Of a stretch of DNA of 64,000 bases, positions 54,015-62,339 are shown in pieces. Origin of the DNA: Senegalimassilia sp003474385 (GTDB lineage Bacteria; Actinomycetota; Coriobacteriia; Coriobacteriales; Eggerthellaceae); assembly GCF_003474385.1 (NCBI RefSeq), contig NZ_QUCY01000005.1, positions 1-64,000 on the forward strand, in the 5' to 3' direction. Made by a program: the position numbers and the translations under genes. A model generated the notes under the pieces. It ran no database searches. It was not told the origin of the DNA and saw nothing but the letters and a program-made list of their open reading frames with translations. The stretch's first letter is position 1, and each line of letters starts with the position of its first letter.

Positions 54015-55214
54015 CTAACGTTGACCCGCGGCGTCGCCGCAGCTCAGGAACTCGCGCAAATCGGTGTGCATCAGGAAGTCGAGCTCGGCCTTGCCGCGTT
54101 CGTCAAGGTCGGTTTCCAGGAACAGGAAGCCGTAGCAGCCAAACGTGGGCACATCGAACTCGCGCAGCTCCAAAACCCTATCGAAGCACTCGGAGAACGC
54201 CGGGTAATCGAACTCCTCGTTCCCCGTCACGCCCTCCGGCGGGTTAAGCAGCGACATGGTGTACACATGGTCGCCCGCATAAGCGAACGCGGCATCGTAA
54301 TCGGGCACCGCGTCGGTCAAAAACGCCTCGTAGGTGCGGAAACCATAAGCGTGCTGGGCAACGTCGGTACCGCCCAAGCCGGCGAATCGCAAAGGATTGA
54401 ATTCGATGGGCCGGATAACGCCGCCGTCCTGCTCGTCCACGCGAACCTCAACATGCACCGGGAAGTTTCGTGCTCCCACCAGGGCGTTCACGCGCGAAAG
54501 CCACTCCTCGAAGGCAGGCGCCTTCTCGCGCACGATGGCTGCCGACGTGGCGTACATGCGGTCGGATGTGTCATCGGGACCGGCGAAATCATGACGCAGC
54601 ACGTTAAGCACGTGCGCCGCGCCCTGCTCGTCGAAAAACGCATCCAGGGCATATTCCTGCCCCGTGATGAACTGCTCCAGGATGAAATCGCTGCCGGCAA
54701 CCACGCTGTCGGGATACATGTCCGCCCAAGCAGCCGCGTTCGACGCGAAATCGGCAAGCGCCTCGTCCCAATCGGCACGGCAACGCACCGCATGCACGCC
54801 CATGCTGCAAAACCCGCGGGCGGGTTTCACCACGAACGGCATATGCGGCTCAAGCTCGGCGAAATCGAGTTTCCCCAGCTCATCAGCCGTGCATGCGCGG
54901 AAAAAGAAGCCCTCGTCCATCTGCGCCAGAAGCTTGCGCATGGCAACCTTGTCCTTGAACACGGTGATGGCGCGCGTAAGGCCTGGATTGTCCGCATGCG
55001 CGCAAATCCACTCGAGCGTGTTCTCGGAGTTGGTGTACACGCGCTCGCCCGCGGAAAGACGCGAGGCCGCCTCGGCCTCGTCGACCAAGTGCAACGCCCG
55101 CCCAGACGCAAAAGCCGTGCGCTCGGAGAACGCATTGCGAAGCACGGGGTGTTGCGAAGATTCAAGCCATTCCAACAACTGCGGCGAAGCATACGGTTCG
55201 TCAAGGATGACCAT
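54015..55214 (-). CDS. ATP-grasp domain protein
   Basis: 399 residues. FKDKVAMRKLLAQM, MPFVVKPARGFCSMGVHAV (the ATP-binding Lys/Gly-rich loop), FILEQFITGQEYALDAFFDEQG and IEFNPLRFAGLGGTD (metal-binding Glu and Asn) give an ATP-grasp ligase fold. Carboxylate-amine or carboxylate-thiol ligation is the general chemistry. ATG at 55214 with AGAAGGGGG upstream. Co-oriented and 8 bp before the UPF0104 gene, which suggests an envelope-related product. Confidence 0.85.
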   Translation of the reverse strand: MVILDEPYASPQLLEWLESSQHPVLRNAFSERTAFASGRALHLVDEAEAASRLSAGERVYTNSENTLEWICAHADNPGLTRAITVFKDKVAMRKLLAQMDEGFFFRACTADELGKLDFAELEPHMPFVVKPARGFCSMGVHAVRCRADWDEALADFASNAAAWADMYPDSVVAGSDFILEQFITGQEYALDAFFDEQGAAHVLNVLRHDFAGPDDTSDRMYATSAAIVREKAPAFEEWLSRVNALVGARNFPVHVEVRVDEQDGGVIRPIEFNPLRFAGLGGTDVAQHAYGFRTYEAFLTDAVPDYDAAFAYAGDHVYTMSLLNPPEGVTGNEEFDYPAFSECFDRVLELREFDVPTFGCYGFLFLETDLDERGKAELDFLMHTDLREFLSCGDAAGQR

Positions 55215-55474
55215 GGCAACCCCCTTCTCTAGCGGCCAGCGCAAACACGACCCTCTAAGCATAATAAGGAAGTATACCCCCATCAGCGCTACACAGCACG
55301 ATCAGCGCCCGGCCCTCACGCAAAGAGCAGCGCCCGACAGGCATGAGGCGAAAAGGCACCGGAGCGCGCTTGCGCACGGAAGCCCCTCAAGCCTTGATGC
55401 CGGACGGGAAACCAATGCCACCGCCTATGCAACAGAGTCCCGGCACCTTCCGCAAAAGCGGCCAGCAAGCCCGA

Positions 55475-55530
55475 CCCTTGCGGAGCGCAATACGCAACAA
55501 ACAGCACGCCCCTTGCGGAGCGCGGTATAC
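55475..55530 (+). repeat. Direct repeat upstream of the fluC pair
   Basis: CCCTTGCGGAGCGCAATAC (55475-55493) and CCCTTGCGGAGCGCGGTATAC (55510-55530), 35 bp apart. The second contains TATACT, a possible -10. The rest of 55215-55566 has no gene, and no fluoride-riboswitch core was seen. Confidence 0.6.
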
Positions 55531-55566
55531 TGCTGCGCAGAATAACCGATTCGGAAAGGGGCATCA

Positions 55567-56058
55567 GTGCACGGCAATATCCCAGATGCGGTGGACCATG
55601 CGCTGCGCAGTCCTCGCTCCTTGGCGCCGTTGGTGCTGGTCATGGGCTTTTTGGGCGCCACGGCGCGCTATGCCCTGGAGATGCTCCTGCCCGCACAATG
55701 CGGCTTCCCCGTCGCCACGCTTACGGTGAACATATTCGGTTGTTTCACGTTGGAGATCGTCAATCAATTCGTTGCGCGCCGAACGAACCTGCCGGCGCCG
55801 TTGGTGAAATCGATGGGCATCGGGCTTATCGGGGCGTTCACCACCATCGCCGCGCTTTCCACCGAGAACCTGGCGCTTTTGCAGCAGGGGCGTTTCGGCA
55901 TGCTCGCGCTGTACCTGGGCATCACCGTGTTCGCCACGTTCGGGGCCGCCTACGCGGGAAAGCGCATTGCCGACGCTATGGGCCCGCGCTACAGCGAGCA
56001 TCACCAGGTCACGGCTTCGTCGGCGGATTCTCCGCAAAACGGGGGCGATGCGCAATGA
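55567..56058 (+). CDS. crcB: Fluoride channel FluC/CrcB, subunit 1
   Basis: 163 residues, four membrane helices. GFLGATARYALEM (G-x-x-G-A-x-x-R), TVNIFGCFTLE (the N-x-x-G-x-F motif) and GLIGAFTTIAALSTE (Phe-box region) are the CrcB signatures. The last 30 residues are hydrophilic. GTG start with GAAAGGGG upstream. Overlaps the second fluC gene by four bases, so the pair probably forms a heterodimeric channel. Confidence 0.9.
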   Translation: MHGNIPDAVDHALRSPRSLAPLVLVMGFLGATARYALEMLLPAQCGFPVATLTVNIFGCFTLEIVNQFVARRTNLPAPLVKSMGIGLIGAFTTIAALSTENLALLQQGRFGMLALYLGITVFATFGAAYAGKRIADAMGPRYSEHHQVTASSADSPQNGGDAQ

Positions 56059-56435
56059 GCCCACTGACGTTGATCATGGTGGGCGTGGGTGGAGCGGCCG
56101 GCGCGCTGTGCCGCCACAGGGCGCTTTCGTTCATGAAACCCCGCTCGAACAGCTGGTTTCCCTGGCCAACATTGCTGGTGAACCTTGCGTCGTGCACCGT
56201 TGCCGGAGCAGCACTCGCTGGGGCCGCCGCGCTCGGGCAAACCGCCTACATAGCGCTGACCATGGGCTTTTTGGGCGGCTTCTCCACGCTTTCCACCATG
56301 AACTGCGAGGCTGTCGATATGGCCGCGGAAGGGCATCGCGGAGAAGCAGCCGCATATCTGGTGGTCACTTACGGCTCGACCCTAGGCGCCGCCGCACTGA
56401 GCTTCGCCCTGGCGCACACAATCCTGGGCGGCTAG
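56055..56435 (+). CDS. crcB: Fluoride channel FluC/CrcB, subunit 2
   Basis: 126 residues. GVGGAAGALCRH, TLLVNLASCTVAGA and GFLGGFSTLSTMNCE match the CrcB motifs, with the usual G-x-F replaced by A-S-C in the second. ATGA overlap fixes the start at 56055; the longer frame reads through the upstream gene. Convergent with the J-domain gene, 5 bp away. Confidence 0.9.
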   Translation: MSPLTLIMVGVGGAAGALCRHRALSFMKPRSNSWFPWPTLLVNLASCTVAGAALAGAAALGQTAYIALTMGFLGGFSTLSTMNCEAVDMAAEGHRGEAAAYLVVTYGSTLGAAALSFALAHTILGG

Positions 56436-56440
56436 CTTCC

Positions 56441-57340
56441 CTACAGCCCCACCTTCGCTGCCTGGTACGTGCGGATGCGGTCGCGGAGGTTCTGCACGTC
56501 GAACAGCACCGATACCAAAAATGCCACGGTGAGCGGAGCGCCTACGAAGCCGTTGCGCGGCGCCAGCATGAAGATGAGCGGCGCGCCGAAAATCATGATG
56601 GGCACCAGCAGCATGACGAGCAGGCTTCCCATGCGCTTGTACAGGCCGTAGATGATGGACGCCATCACGTACAGGAACAAGCCCGTTGCCGAGGAACCGG
56701 CGATGGAGAGCACCGCGAGGGCCACCACCTTGGCGGCGACCATGAGCGCCTCGTCGCGCAGGCCCTTCTTCGCGCGGGCAAACACCTCTTCGCCGGTCTG
56801 CTGCTGCGCGCGTGCGGCGCGGAACGGCGCGAACGGGTCGAAGGGGTCGTACTCAACAGCGAAGCCGCCGAACGGCCACTCGGCGCCACCGGTGCGTTGA
56901 CCTGTGCCGTTCTGCCCCGAGCCCGAACGCTGCGAACCCGCGGCACCGCTGAAGATGTCGTCCCAGCTGGTCCACACGTACGTGGTCTGGCCCTGGGTCG
57001 CGTCGCCGAACGGCCAGCCGGCGAACGGGTCGAACGGGTTGCCCTGGCCGGACGCGCCGCCCTGCCCCGCCGAGCCCGTCGGATGCGCATAGGGGTTACC
57101 CGCATACGGACGCGGGTCGCGGCGCGGGTCGAACTCGGGCGACCAGCTGCGGTTGATCAGCACGTCGCGCGCTTCGTTGATCTGCTTGGTGAGCTCCTCG
57201 GCCTCGGCGCGCTCCTTCGAGTCCAGGGGGAATTTGTCGGGATGATGGGCGATGACGAGCTTGCGATGAGCCTTCTTGATCTCATCGTCGCTAGCCCCGT
57301 CGGCCAAGCCCAGTATTTTGAGTGCTTCTGATTTCTTCAT
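56441..57340 (-). CDS. J-domain membrane protein
   Basis: 299 residues. N-terminal J domain (1-65) with the HPD motif in HRKLVIAHHPDKF, then a Gly/Pro/Phe-rich linker (about 80-175), then two to three membrane helices at the C-terminus (GLFLYVMASIIYGLY; LLVMLLVPIMIFGAPLIFML). Probably recruits DnaK to the membrane. ATG at 57340 chosen because the J domain starts there. No DnaK partner in the window. Confidence 0.87.
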   Translation of the reverse strand: MKKSEALKILGLADGASDDEIKKAHRKLVIAHHPDKFPLDSKERAEAEELTKQINEARDVLINRSWSPEFDPRRDPRPYAGNPYAHPTGSAGQGGASGQGNPFDPFAGWPFGDATQGQTTYVWTSWDDIFSGAAGSQRSGSGQNGTGQRTGGAEWPFGGFAVEYDPFDPFAPFRAARAQQQTGEEVFARAKKGLRDEALMVAAKVVALAVLSIAGSSATGLFLYVMASIIYGLYKRMGSLLVMLLVPIMIFGAPLIFMLAPRNGFVGAPLTVAFLVSVLFDVQNLRDRIRTYQAAKVGL

Positions 57341-57458
57341 AACGCCGACTATACGGGACGATGCCCGCCGCACAACCGCAACGCCGGGGATGTCACGCAT
57401 TCGTCAGAAAAAACCAGCGCGAAAATCGCACGGACTCGCCAAAATCAGCGCATAAGAA

Positions 57459-57485
57459 AGCGGCCCGCCGAAAAGGCGGGCCGCT
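57459..57485 (-). terminator. Probable terminator of the pur transcript
   Basis: AGCGGCCCGCC/GGCGGGCCGCT, 11-bp stem, with TTTCTT following on the minus strand; 175 bp after purH. Confidence 0.7.
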
Positions 57486-57659
57486 CACAGGCTTCGCTTC
57501 CCCACGCCCTGACGGGCGCAGCGGACGCACACGATGCCGGCGACTCGGACGCAAGCGCATCACGCGCACACACTCTCAGCGAGGCGCACCCGCCAGCACG
57601 GACGCACCAGGCGGGCGCGTCAAGCGGCACACACCCGACCCGCCCGCCGGCAACGCCGA

Positions 57660-59303
57660 TTAGTGGCGGAAGTGGCGATGGCCGGTGAACACCATGGCGA
57701 TGCCGTGCTCGTTGCACGCCTGGATGGACTCCTCGTCGCGCACGGAGCCGCCGGGCTGGATGATGGCAGTGATGCCCCACTCGGCCAGCGTGTCCACGTT
57801 GTCGCGGAACGGGAAGAACGCGTCGGACGCGCACACCAGGCCCTTGGGCTCCACGCCCATGCGCTCGCACGCCTCATGAGCGCGCTTGCACGCCAAAAGC
57901 GCGCTGTCCACGCGGTTAGGCTGGCCCGGGCCCATGCCGATGCCGGCGTGGTTGCGCGACACCAGGATGGCGTTGGACTTCACACCCTTGCACACGCGCC
58001 ATGCGAACATGAGCTCGTGCATCTCGGCGTCCGTGGGCTTGCGATCGGTGGGAACGGTGAAGGTTGCCGGATCCTCGGAGACGTGGTCGACGTCCTGGAC
58101 CAACACGCCGCCGTCAACGGAACGGACCTCAACGGCAGCCGGGGCGTCGATGCCGCCGGTGCGCAGCACGCGCAGGTTCTTCTTCTGCTGCAGAAGCTCA
58201 AGCGCGGCGGACTCGAACTCGGGGGCGATGAGCACCTCGACGAACTGCTTGTTCTCGTTGATGTGCTCAACCATCTCCAGCGTGACCTGGCGATTCGCCG
58301 CGATGATGCCGCCGAAGGCGCTCTTCGGGTCGCAGGCGAAGGCCTTGTCGTAGGCCTCGGTGATGGTCTCGGCCGTGGCGGAACCGCAGGGGTTCTGGTG
58401 CTTCAGGATGATGACCGCCGGCTCGTCGAGCTCGCGCACGAGAGACCAGCACGCGTCGGTGTCCAGGATGTTGTTGTAGGACAGCTCCTTGCCGTTGAGC
58501 TGCTGGGCGTTGACCAGGCTGTGCTCATGGGCGAACTCGTCCACGCGGTAGAAGACGGCCTGCTGATGCGGGTTCTCGCCGTAGCGCAGGTCCTGCTGCT
58601 TCTGCATGTACAGGGCGCACTCGGGCGGGAACTCGCCCTGGGCCTCGATGCCCTCCTCGCAGCCGCAGCCGCAGCCCTCGCCGTGCTCATGCGGATGCGC
58701 AGCCTGGACCTGGTCGAACAGGAAGTCGGCGATGGCGCCGTCGTAGGCGTTGGTGGTCTCGAACACCTCGAGGGCCAGTTCCATGCGGGTCTCGCGCGTG
58801 GTGGCGCCGCCGTTGGCGCGCATCTCGGCAAGGATGCCCTCATAGGTCTCGGGGTCGGTGACCACGGTGACGCTCTCGAAGTTCTTCGCGGCGCTGCGCA
58901 GCATGGAGGGACCGCCGATGTCGATGTTCTCGATGCAGGTGCCGAAGTCCGCGCCGGACTCGACCGTCTTCTCGAACGCATACAGGTTCACGACCACCAT
59001 GTCGATCATCTGGATGCCGTGCTCTGCCGCCTCGGCCATGTGCTTGGCGTTGTCGCGCTTGGCCAGCAGGCCGCCGTGCACCATGGGATGCAGGGTCTTC
59101 ACGCGACCGTCCATCATCTCGGGGAACTTCGTCACCTCGTCGATGGGCGTGACCGGCACGCCGGCCTCCGCGATGACGCGGGCGGTGCCGCCCGTGGAGA
59201 TGATCTCCGCGCCGAATTCGTCATGCAGCGCGCGGGCGAACTCGACGACGCCCGTCTTGTCCGTCACCGAGATGAGTACGCGCTTGACCTTCGGATCTGC
59301 CAC
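57660..59303 (-). CDS. purH: Bifunctional AICAR formyltransferase / IMP cyclohydrolase
   Basis: 547 residues. The IMP cyclohydrolase domain comes first (LISVTDKTGVVEFARAL; STGGTARVIAEAGV; GRVKTLHPMVHGG; NIDIGGPSMLRSAAKN). The AICAR formyltransferase domain follows (DLRYGENPHQQA; LNGKELSYNNILDTDACW; LKHQNPCGSA; ASDAFFPFRDNVD). It does the last two steps to IMP. GTG start with AAGGAG upstream. Between the domains is a His/Cys-rich insertion, AHPHEHGEGCGCGCEEG, around residue 205, not usual in the family. Third gene of purN-xdhC-purH. Confidence 0.95.
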   Translation of the reverse strand: MADPKVKRVLISVTDKTGVVEFARALHDEFGAEIISTGGTARVIAEAGVPVTPIDEVTKFPEMMDGRVKTLHPMVHGGLLAKRDNAKHMAEAAEHGIQMIDMVVVNLYAFEKTVESGADFGTCIENIDIGGPSMLRSAAKNFESVTVVTDPETYEGILAEMRANGGATTRETRMELALEVFETTNAYDGAIADFLFDQVQAAHPHEHGEGCGCGCEEGIEAQGEFPPECALYMQKQQDLRYGENPHQQAVFYRVDEFAHEHSLVNAQQLNGKELSYNNILDTDACWSLVRELDEPAVIILKHQNPCGSATAETITEAYDKAFACDPKSAFGGIIAANRQVTLEMVEHINENKQFVEVLIAPEFESAALELLQQKKNLRVLRTGGIDAPAAVEVRSVDGGVLVQDVDHVSEDPATFTVPTDRKPTDAEMHELMFAWRVCKGVKSNAILVSRNHAGIGMGPGQPNRVDSALLACKRAHEACERMGVEPKGLVCASDAFFPFRDNVDTLAEWGITAIIQPGGSVRDEESIQACNEHGIAMVFTGHRHFRH

Positions 59304-59417
59304 TTGCTCTCTCCTTACCTTGAACCGTTCCTGTTAAGTCCGTTCCTTATCGCAAAGCGGGGCTTTGCGCCGAAGCGCCGCCCGCAAGATGCCTGTTTTG
59401 GGGTTGCCTGCCGAGCC

Positions 59418-60410
59418 CTAGCGGCCCAGGCTTTCCTCGTGGCGCGCCCGCGCCTCGGGGCTGTAGCGCTGCGTATATCGTACATCGACCAGCTCGGCCA
59501 CGATGGAAATAGCCAATTCCGCCGGGGTTTTGGCACCGAATTTCAGGCCGATGGGCCGCTTGATGCGTTCCCAGTCCGCCTCGGAGGCGCCGCGGGCCAG
59601 CACCAGATCGTGCACGGTGGAGTTCTTCCCCTTGCAGCCCATCATGCCGACGTAGCGCACGTTGTGCTTGACAGCCCATACGCAGCCATCGGGGTCGAAC
59701 ATGTGGCCGCGCGTGAGCACGCACACGTAGTCGCCGGGCGCGGGGGTGAGCTTGTCCAGCTCGTCGAAGTTACCGCCGTCGAGCAGCACGCGCGTAGCGT
59801 CGGGGAAGCGCTCGGGCGACAGGTACGCCGGGTCGTAGTCGACCGCGGTGACGGCAAAGCCCACGTGCGCGGCCAGCGCGCTCACCTCGGCCGCAGCGTC
59901 GGAGGCGCCGAGCAGCCACACGCGCACCTGATCGAACAGCGGGACGGAAAGCCAGGTCAGGCCATCGAACTGCTCGTTGTGCATGCCGGGGCCGCGGGTG
60001 ATGTCCTTCATCTGGAACACGTCGCGCGGGCTGGGCGTACGCGCGGAGACGATCTCCTTCGCGTCGTTGCAGAAGAACACCATGCCGGCACCGTCGGCCG
60101 AGCCGGTGTCGCCGTACTTCTTCGTGACCTCGTTGTCGGTGTTGGCCTGCGCGGCGGCGGGGTCGAACACCACTTTGAAGCCCAGCCACGCCAGGTCGCC
60201 TTCTTCCATGGCGCGGGCAGCGCGCTCGAAGGTGGGCGCGTCTGCGGCGGTGAGGGCGGCAGACAGTTTCCCTAGGTCGTCGGGCGAAACGTGCATGTTG
60301 CCCTTCAGCGCCTCGGCGGAAAAGCACGAGAAGTCGGCGGGCGAAAGCTCCACCGCGCGTCCCGCGCGCAGATCGGCGGCGATGCCCGCCAGCGTTTCCT
60401 TAGTCAGCAA
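59418..60410 (-). CDS. XdhC/CoxI-family protein
   Basis: 330 residues. The C-terminal Rossmann-type domain (VRVWLLGASDAAAEVSALAAHVGFAVTAVDYDP; RYVGMMGCKGKNS; IGLKFGAKTPAELAISIVAELVDVR) is the XdhC_C domain. Such proteins bind molybdenum cofactor and help sulfurate or insert it in xanthine dehydrogenase-type enzymes. The N-terminal half is less conserved. TTG start overlapping purN by 11 bases, with AGGTG upstream. Its place between purN and purH is odd; a link between purine synthesis and a purine hydroxylase elsewhere is possible. Confidence 0.82.
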   Translation of the reverse strand: MLTKETLAGIAADLRAGRAVELSPADFSCFSAEALKGNMHVSPDDLGKLSAALTAADAPTFERAARAMEEGDLAWLGFKVVFDPAAAQANTDNEVTKKYGDTGSADGAGMVFFCNDAKEIVSARTPSPRDVFQMKDITRGPGMHNEQFDGLTWLSVPLFDQVRVWLLGASDAAAEVSALAAHVGFAVTAVDYDPAYLSPERFPDATRVLLDGGNFDELDKLTPAPGDYVCVLTRGHMFDPDGCVWAVKHNVRYVGMMGCKGKNSTVHDLVLARGASEADWERIKRPIGLKFGAKTPAELAISIVAELVDVRYTQRYSPEARARHEESLGR

Positions 60411-61014
60411 GGTGCACCTTGCCCCCCGCGTCGACGTTCACGCGGCCGGCTGCCAGCCAGCCCAGCACGCGCGGATACAGCTCGTGCTCCACCTGGTGGA
60501 TGTGGGCTTCCAGGGTTTCAAGCGTGTCGCCCTCGGCCACGCGCACCGGCTCCTGCGCCACGATGGGGCCCTTGTCGTAATCCTCGTTGGCGAAGTGGAC
60601 AGTGACGCCCGTGACCTTCACGCCCGCGTTGAACGCATCGGCGATGGCGTGCGCGCCCTTGAACGAGGGCAAAAGCGCCGGATGCAGGTTGAGCACGCGG
60701 TTGGGGAAGGCGTCGAGCATGACGGGCGTGACCTTGCGCATGTAGCCGGCCATGACCACGTACTGCGCGCCGGCTTCTTGCAGCGCGGCCACGATCTGCG
60801 CGTCGGCCGCCTCGGGGTCAGCGTACTTTTCGCGGTTCATGACCAGCACGGGGATGCCTGCGGCGTTGGCGCGCTCGATGCCGTACACATCGGGACGCGA
60901 CGCGACCACCTTCACCACCTCGACGGGCAGGCCCTTTTCCGCCTCATCGAGGATGGCCTGGAAATTCGTGCCGCTGCCGGAGAGCAGCACGCCGATCTTC
61001 AACTTTTCGGACAC
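60400..61014 (-). CDS. purN: Phosphoribosylglycinamide formyltransferase
   Basis: 204 residues. KIGVLLSGSGTNFQAILD is the GAR-binding start. The catalytic Asn-His-Asp set is in NLHPALLPSFKGAHAI and VTVHFANEDYDKGPIVAQ. It formylates GAR with 10-formyl-tetrahydrofolate, step three of purine synthesis. GTG start at 61014 with AAAGG seven bases upstream; ATG at 61029 is possible. First gene of the transcript, with a TATACT -10 box at 61077-61072. Confidence 0.95.
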   Translation of the reverse strand: MSEKLKIGVLLSGSGTNFQAILDEAEKGLPVEVVKVVASRPDVYGIERANAAGIPVLVMNREKYADPEAADAQIVAALQEAGAQYVVMAGYMRKVTPVMLDAFPNRVLNLHPALLPSFKGAHAIADAFNAGVKVTGVTVHFANEDYDKGPIVAQEPVRVAEGDTLETLEAHIHQVEHELYPRVLGWLAAGRVNVDAGGKVHLAD

Positions 61015-61071
61015 GAGACAGCCTTTCATCAAGCGGCGCCCAACCAGCCCCGCGATTCGCACTATGCAACC

Positions 61072-61077
61072 AGTATA
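61072..61077 (-). promoter_or_regulatory. TATACT -10 box of the pur transcript
   Basis: Lies 58 bases upstream of the purN GTG. No clear -35 at 17 bp. Confidence 0.4.
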
Positions 61078-61214
61078 CGTGCAGGCGGCGAAGCAAGCCC
61101 CCGCTCTCGGCAAGCGCCATCAAGTATTCAAGGGGAAGGAGAAAGGGGAAGGACCCCTTCGCCAAGCACGCGCGGCGCGTTCGCGCGGGAGCACTTGGAA
61201 ACGCGAAGAGTCAT

Positions 61215-61281
61215 CGCGGACACACCCCCGTCCCCTGTTCACCGCGAGAGGCCTTCGCGAACACGCCCCTGTCCCCTGTTC
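61215..61281. repeat. Two 26-bp direct repeats upstream of the Fic gene
   Basis: 61215-61240 and 61256-61281 differ at three positions; both end CCCCTGTTC. Their complement (GGGGAC..G.GTGTCC-like) recalls the REP-like units at 34397 and 49833 but lacks the TAGC core. Confidence 0.65.
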
Positions 61282-61326
61282 GTACGCAGGGCAGGCGCAC
61301 ATCTGAGCGACGTCGACGGTTGGCGT

Positions 61327-61345
61327 GTTATCATGTTCCGATAAC
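61327..61345 (+). promoter_or_regulatory. Operator-like inverted repeat before the Fic gene
   Basis: GTTATC-7-GATAAC, perfect arms, 77 bp before the chosen start. Confidence 0.4.
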
Positions 61346-61421
61346 GCACAAGCGTTCGCGATTGCGGCGCAACCATAGGAAGGGGCTCCTACGCGGAGCG
61401 GGGCGACCCCGGGTAACCGTT

Positions 61422-62303
61422 ATGTACGCAGACAGCTACGATGATTTCGATTATCGGCCGGCTTCCGAATACACTTCGGAAGAGCGACGCAGGCACTGTT
61501 GGGCCGTCGCCATCGGTTTGCAGGACGTCGACGGCCTGAAGGTGTCCGACTACCTGCGCGACCAAGCTCATGCCTACATCCTCGGCGAAAAGGGGCTCGA
61601 TGAAGTTGGCGAACTCGTTCGCGAACGATATGCCGGCGCCGACGCAAACGGCGAAAGCAAGGAAGCCGACCTGGTAAGCCAACGAATCGCCGAGCTGCTC
61701 ACGCGCGGCGCGTTCTTCCTTTCGCCCGACATGCTCACCACCATCCACGCATACCTGTTCCAGGACCTCGACCCCGCGGTATACCACCCCGGCCAGTTCA
61801 AAAGCGAGCGCCTGATCAAGCAGGAGGAGGTCCTCAACGGCGACAGCGTGCTGTACACCGACCCGCTGACCTACGAGATGTCCCTTCGCGGCGCATTCGC
61901 GAACGAGGCAGCCGCGGCGTACACGACGTTCACAGACGAGGAGCTGCGACGCTTCTGCCAGACCATCGCGTTCCTGTGGCAGGTCCATCCGTTTTACGAA
62001 GGGAACACCCGCACCGTCGCCGTGTTCTCGGAGTTATACCTGAACAGCTTGGGGTTCCAGGTGGCGAACGACCCCTTCGCCAAACACGTGCGGTACTTCC
62101 GCGATGCGCTGGTGCGAGCGCAATATCGCAACGCAGCCGCGAAGATCTTCCCCGACGACTCGTTCCTGATGCGGTTCTACAAAAACGTCATCGGAGAAGA
62201 CGGCGGAGAATTGAACCGCACGGAAATGATCTGCGCCCGCCTGTTCGAGGACCCCAGCCTGCTACGCAACGTCGACCCCAAGGATGCGCTGTGCAAAGCA
62301 TAG
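61422..62303 (+). CDS. Fic-domain protein
   Basis: 293 residues. The catalytic motif HPFYEGNTR (His 189) is complete, and the flap region precedes it (DSVLYTDPLTYEMSLRGAFAN). Fic enzymes transfer AMP or related groups to hydroxyls of target proteins. No clear S/T-x-x-x-E-G/N inhibitory helix was found, so a separate antitoxin or a non-toxic role is open. ATG at 61422 has a weak ribosome binding site; the GTG six codons before is possible. Followed by the low-GC end of the window. Confidence 0.85.
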   Translation: MYADSYDDFDYRPASEYTSEERRRHCWAVAIGLQDVDGLKVSDYLRDQAHAYILGEKGLDEVGELVRERYAGADANGESKEADLVSQRIAELLTRGAFFLSPDMLTTIHAYLFQDLDPAVYHPGQFKSERLIKQEEVLNGDSVLYTDPLTYEMSLRGAFANEAAAAYTTFTDEELRRFCQTIAFLWQVHPFYEGNTRTVAVFSELYLNSLGFQVANDPFAKHVRYFRDALVRAQYRNAAAKIFPDDSFLMRFYKNVIGEDGGELNRTEMICARLFEDPSLLRNVDPKDALCKA

Positions 62304-62339
62304 GGCGAAGGGCGGCGATTCGACTAAACGCGTAAGCGC

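Noticed and set aside
55215..55566. Fluoride riboswitch before the fluC pair
   Set aside because: No segment fits the conserved pseudoknot core.
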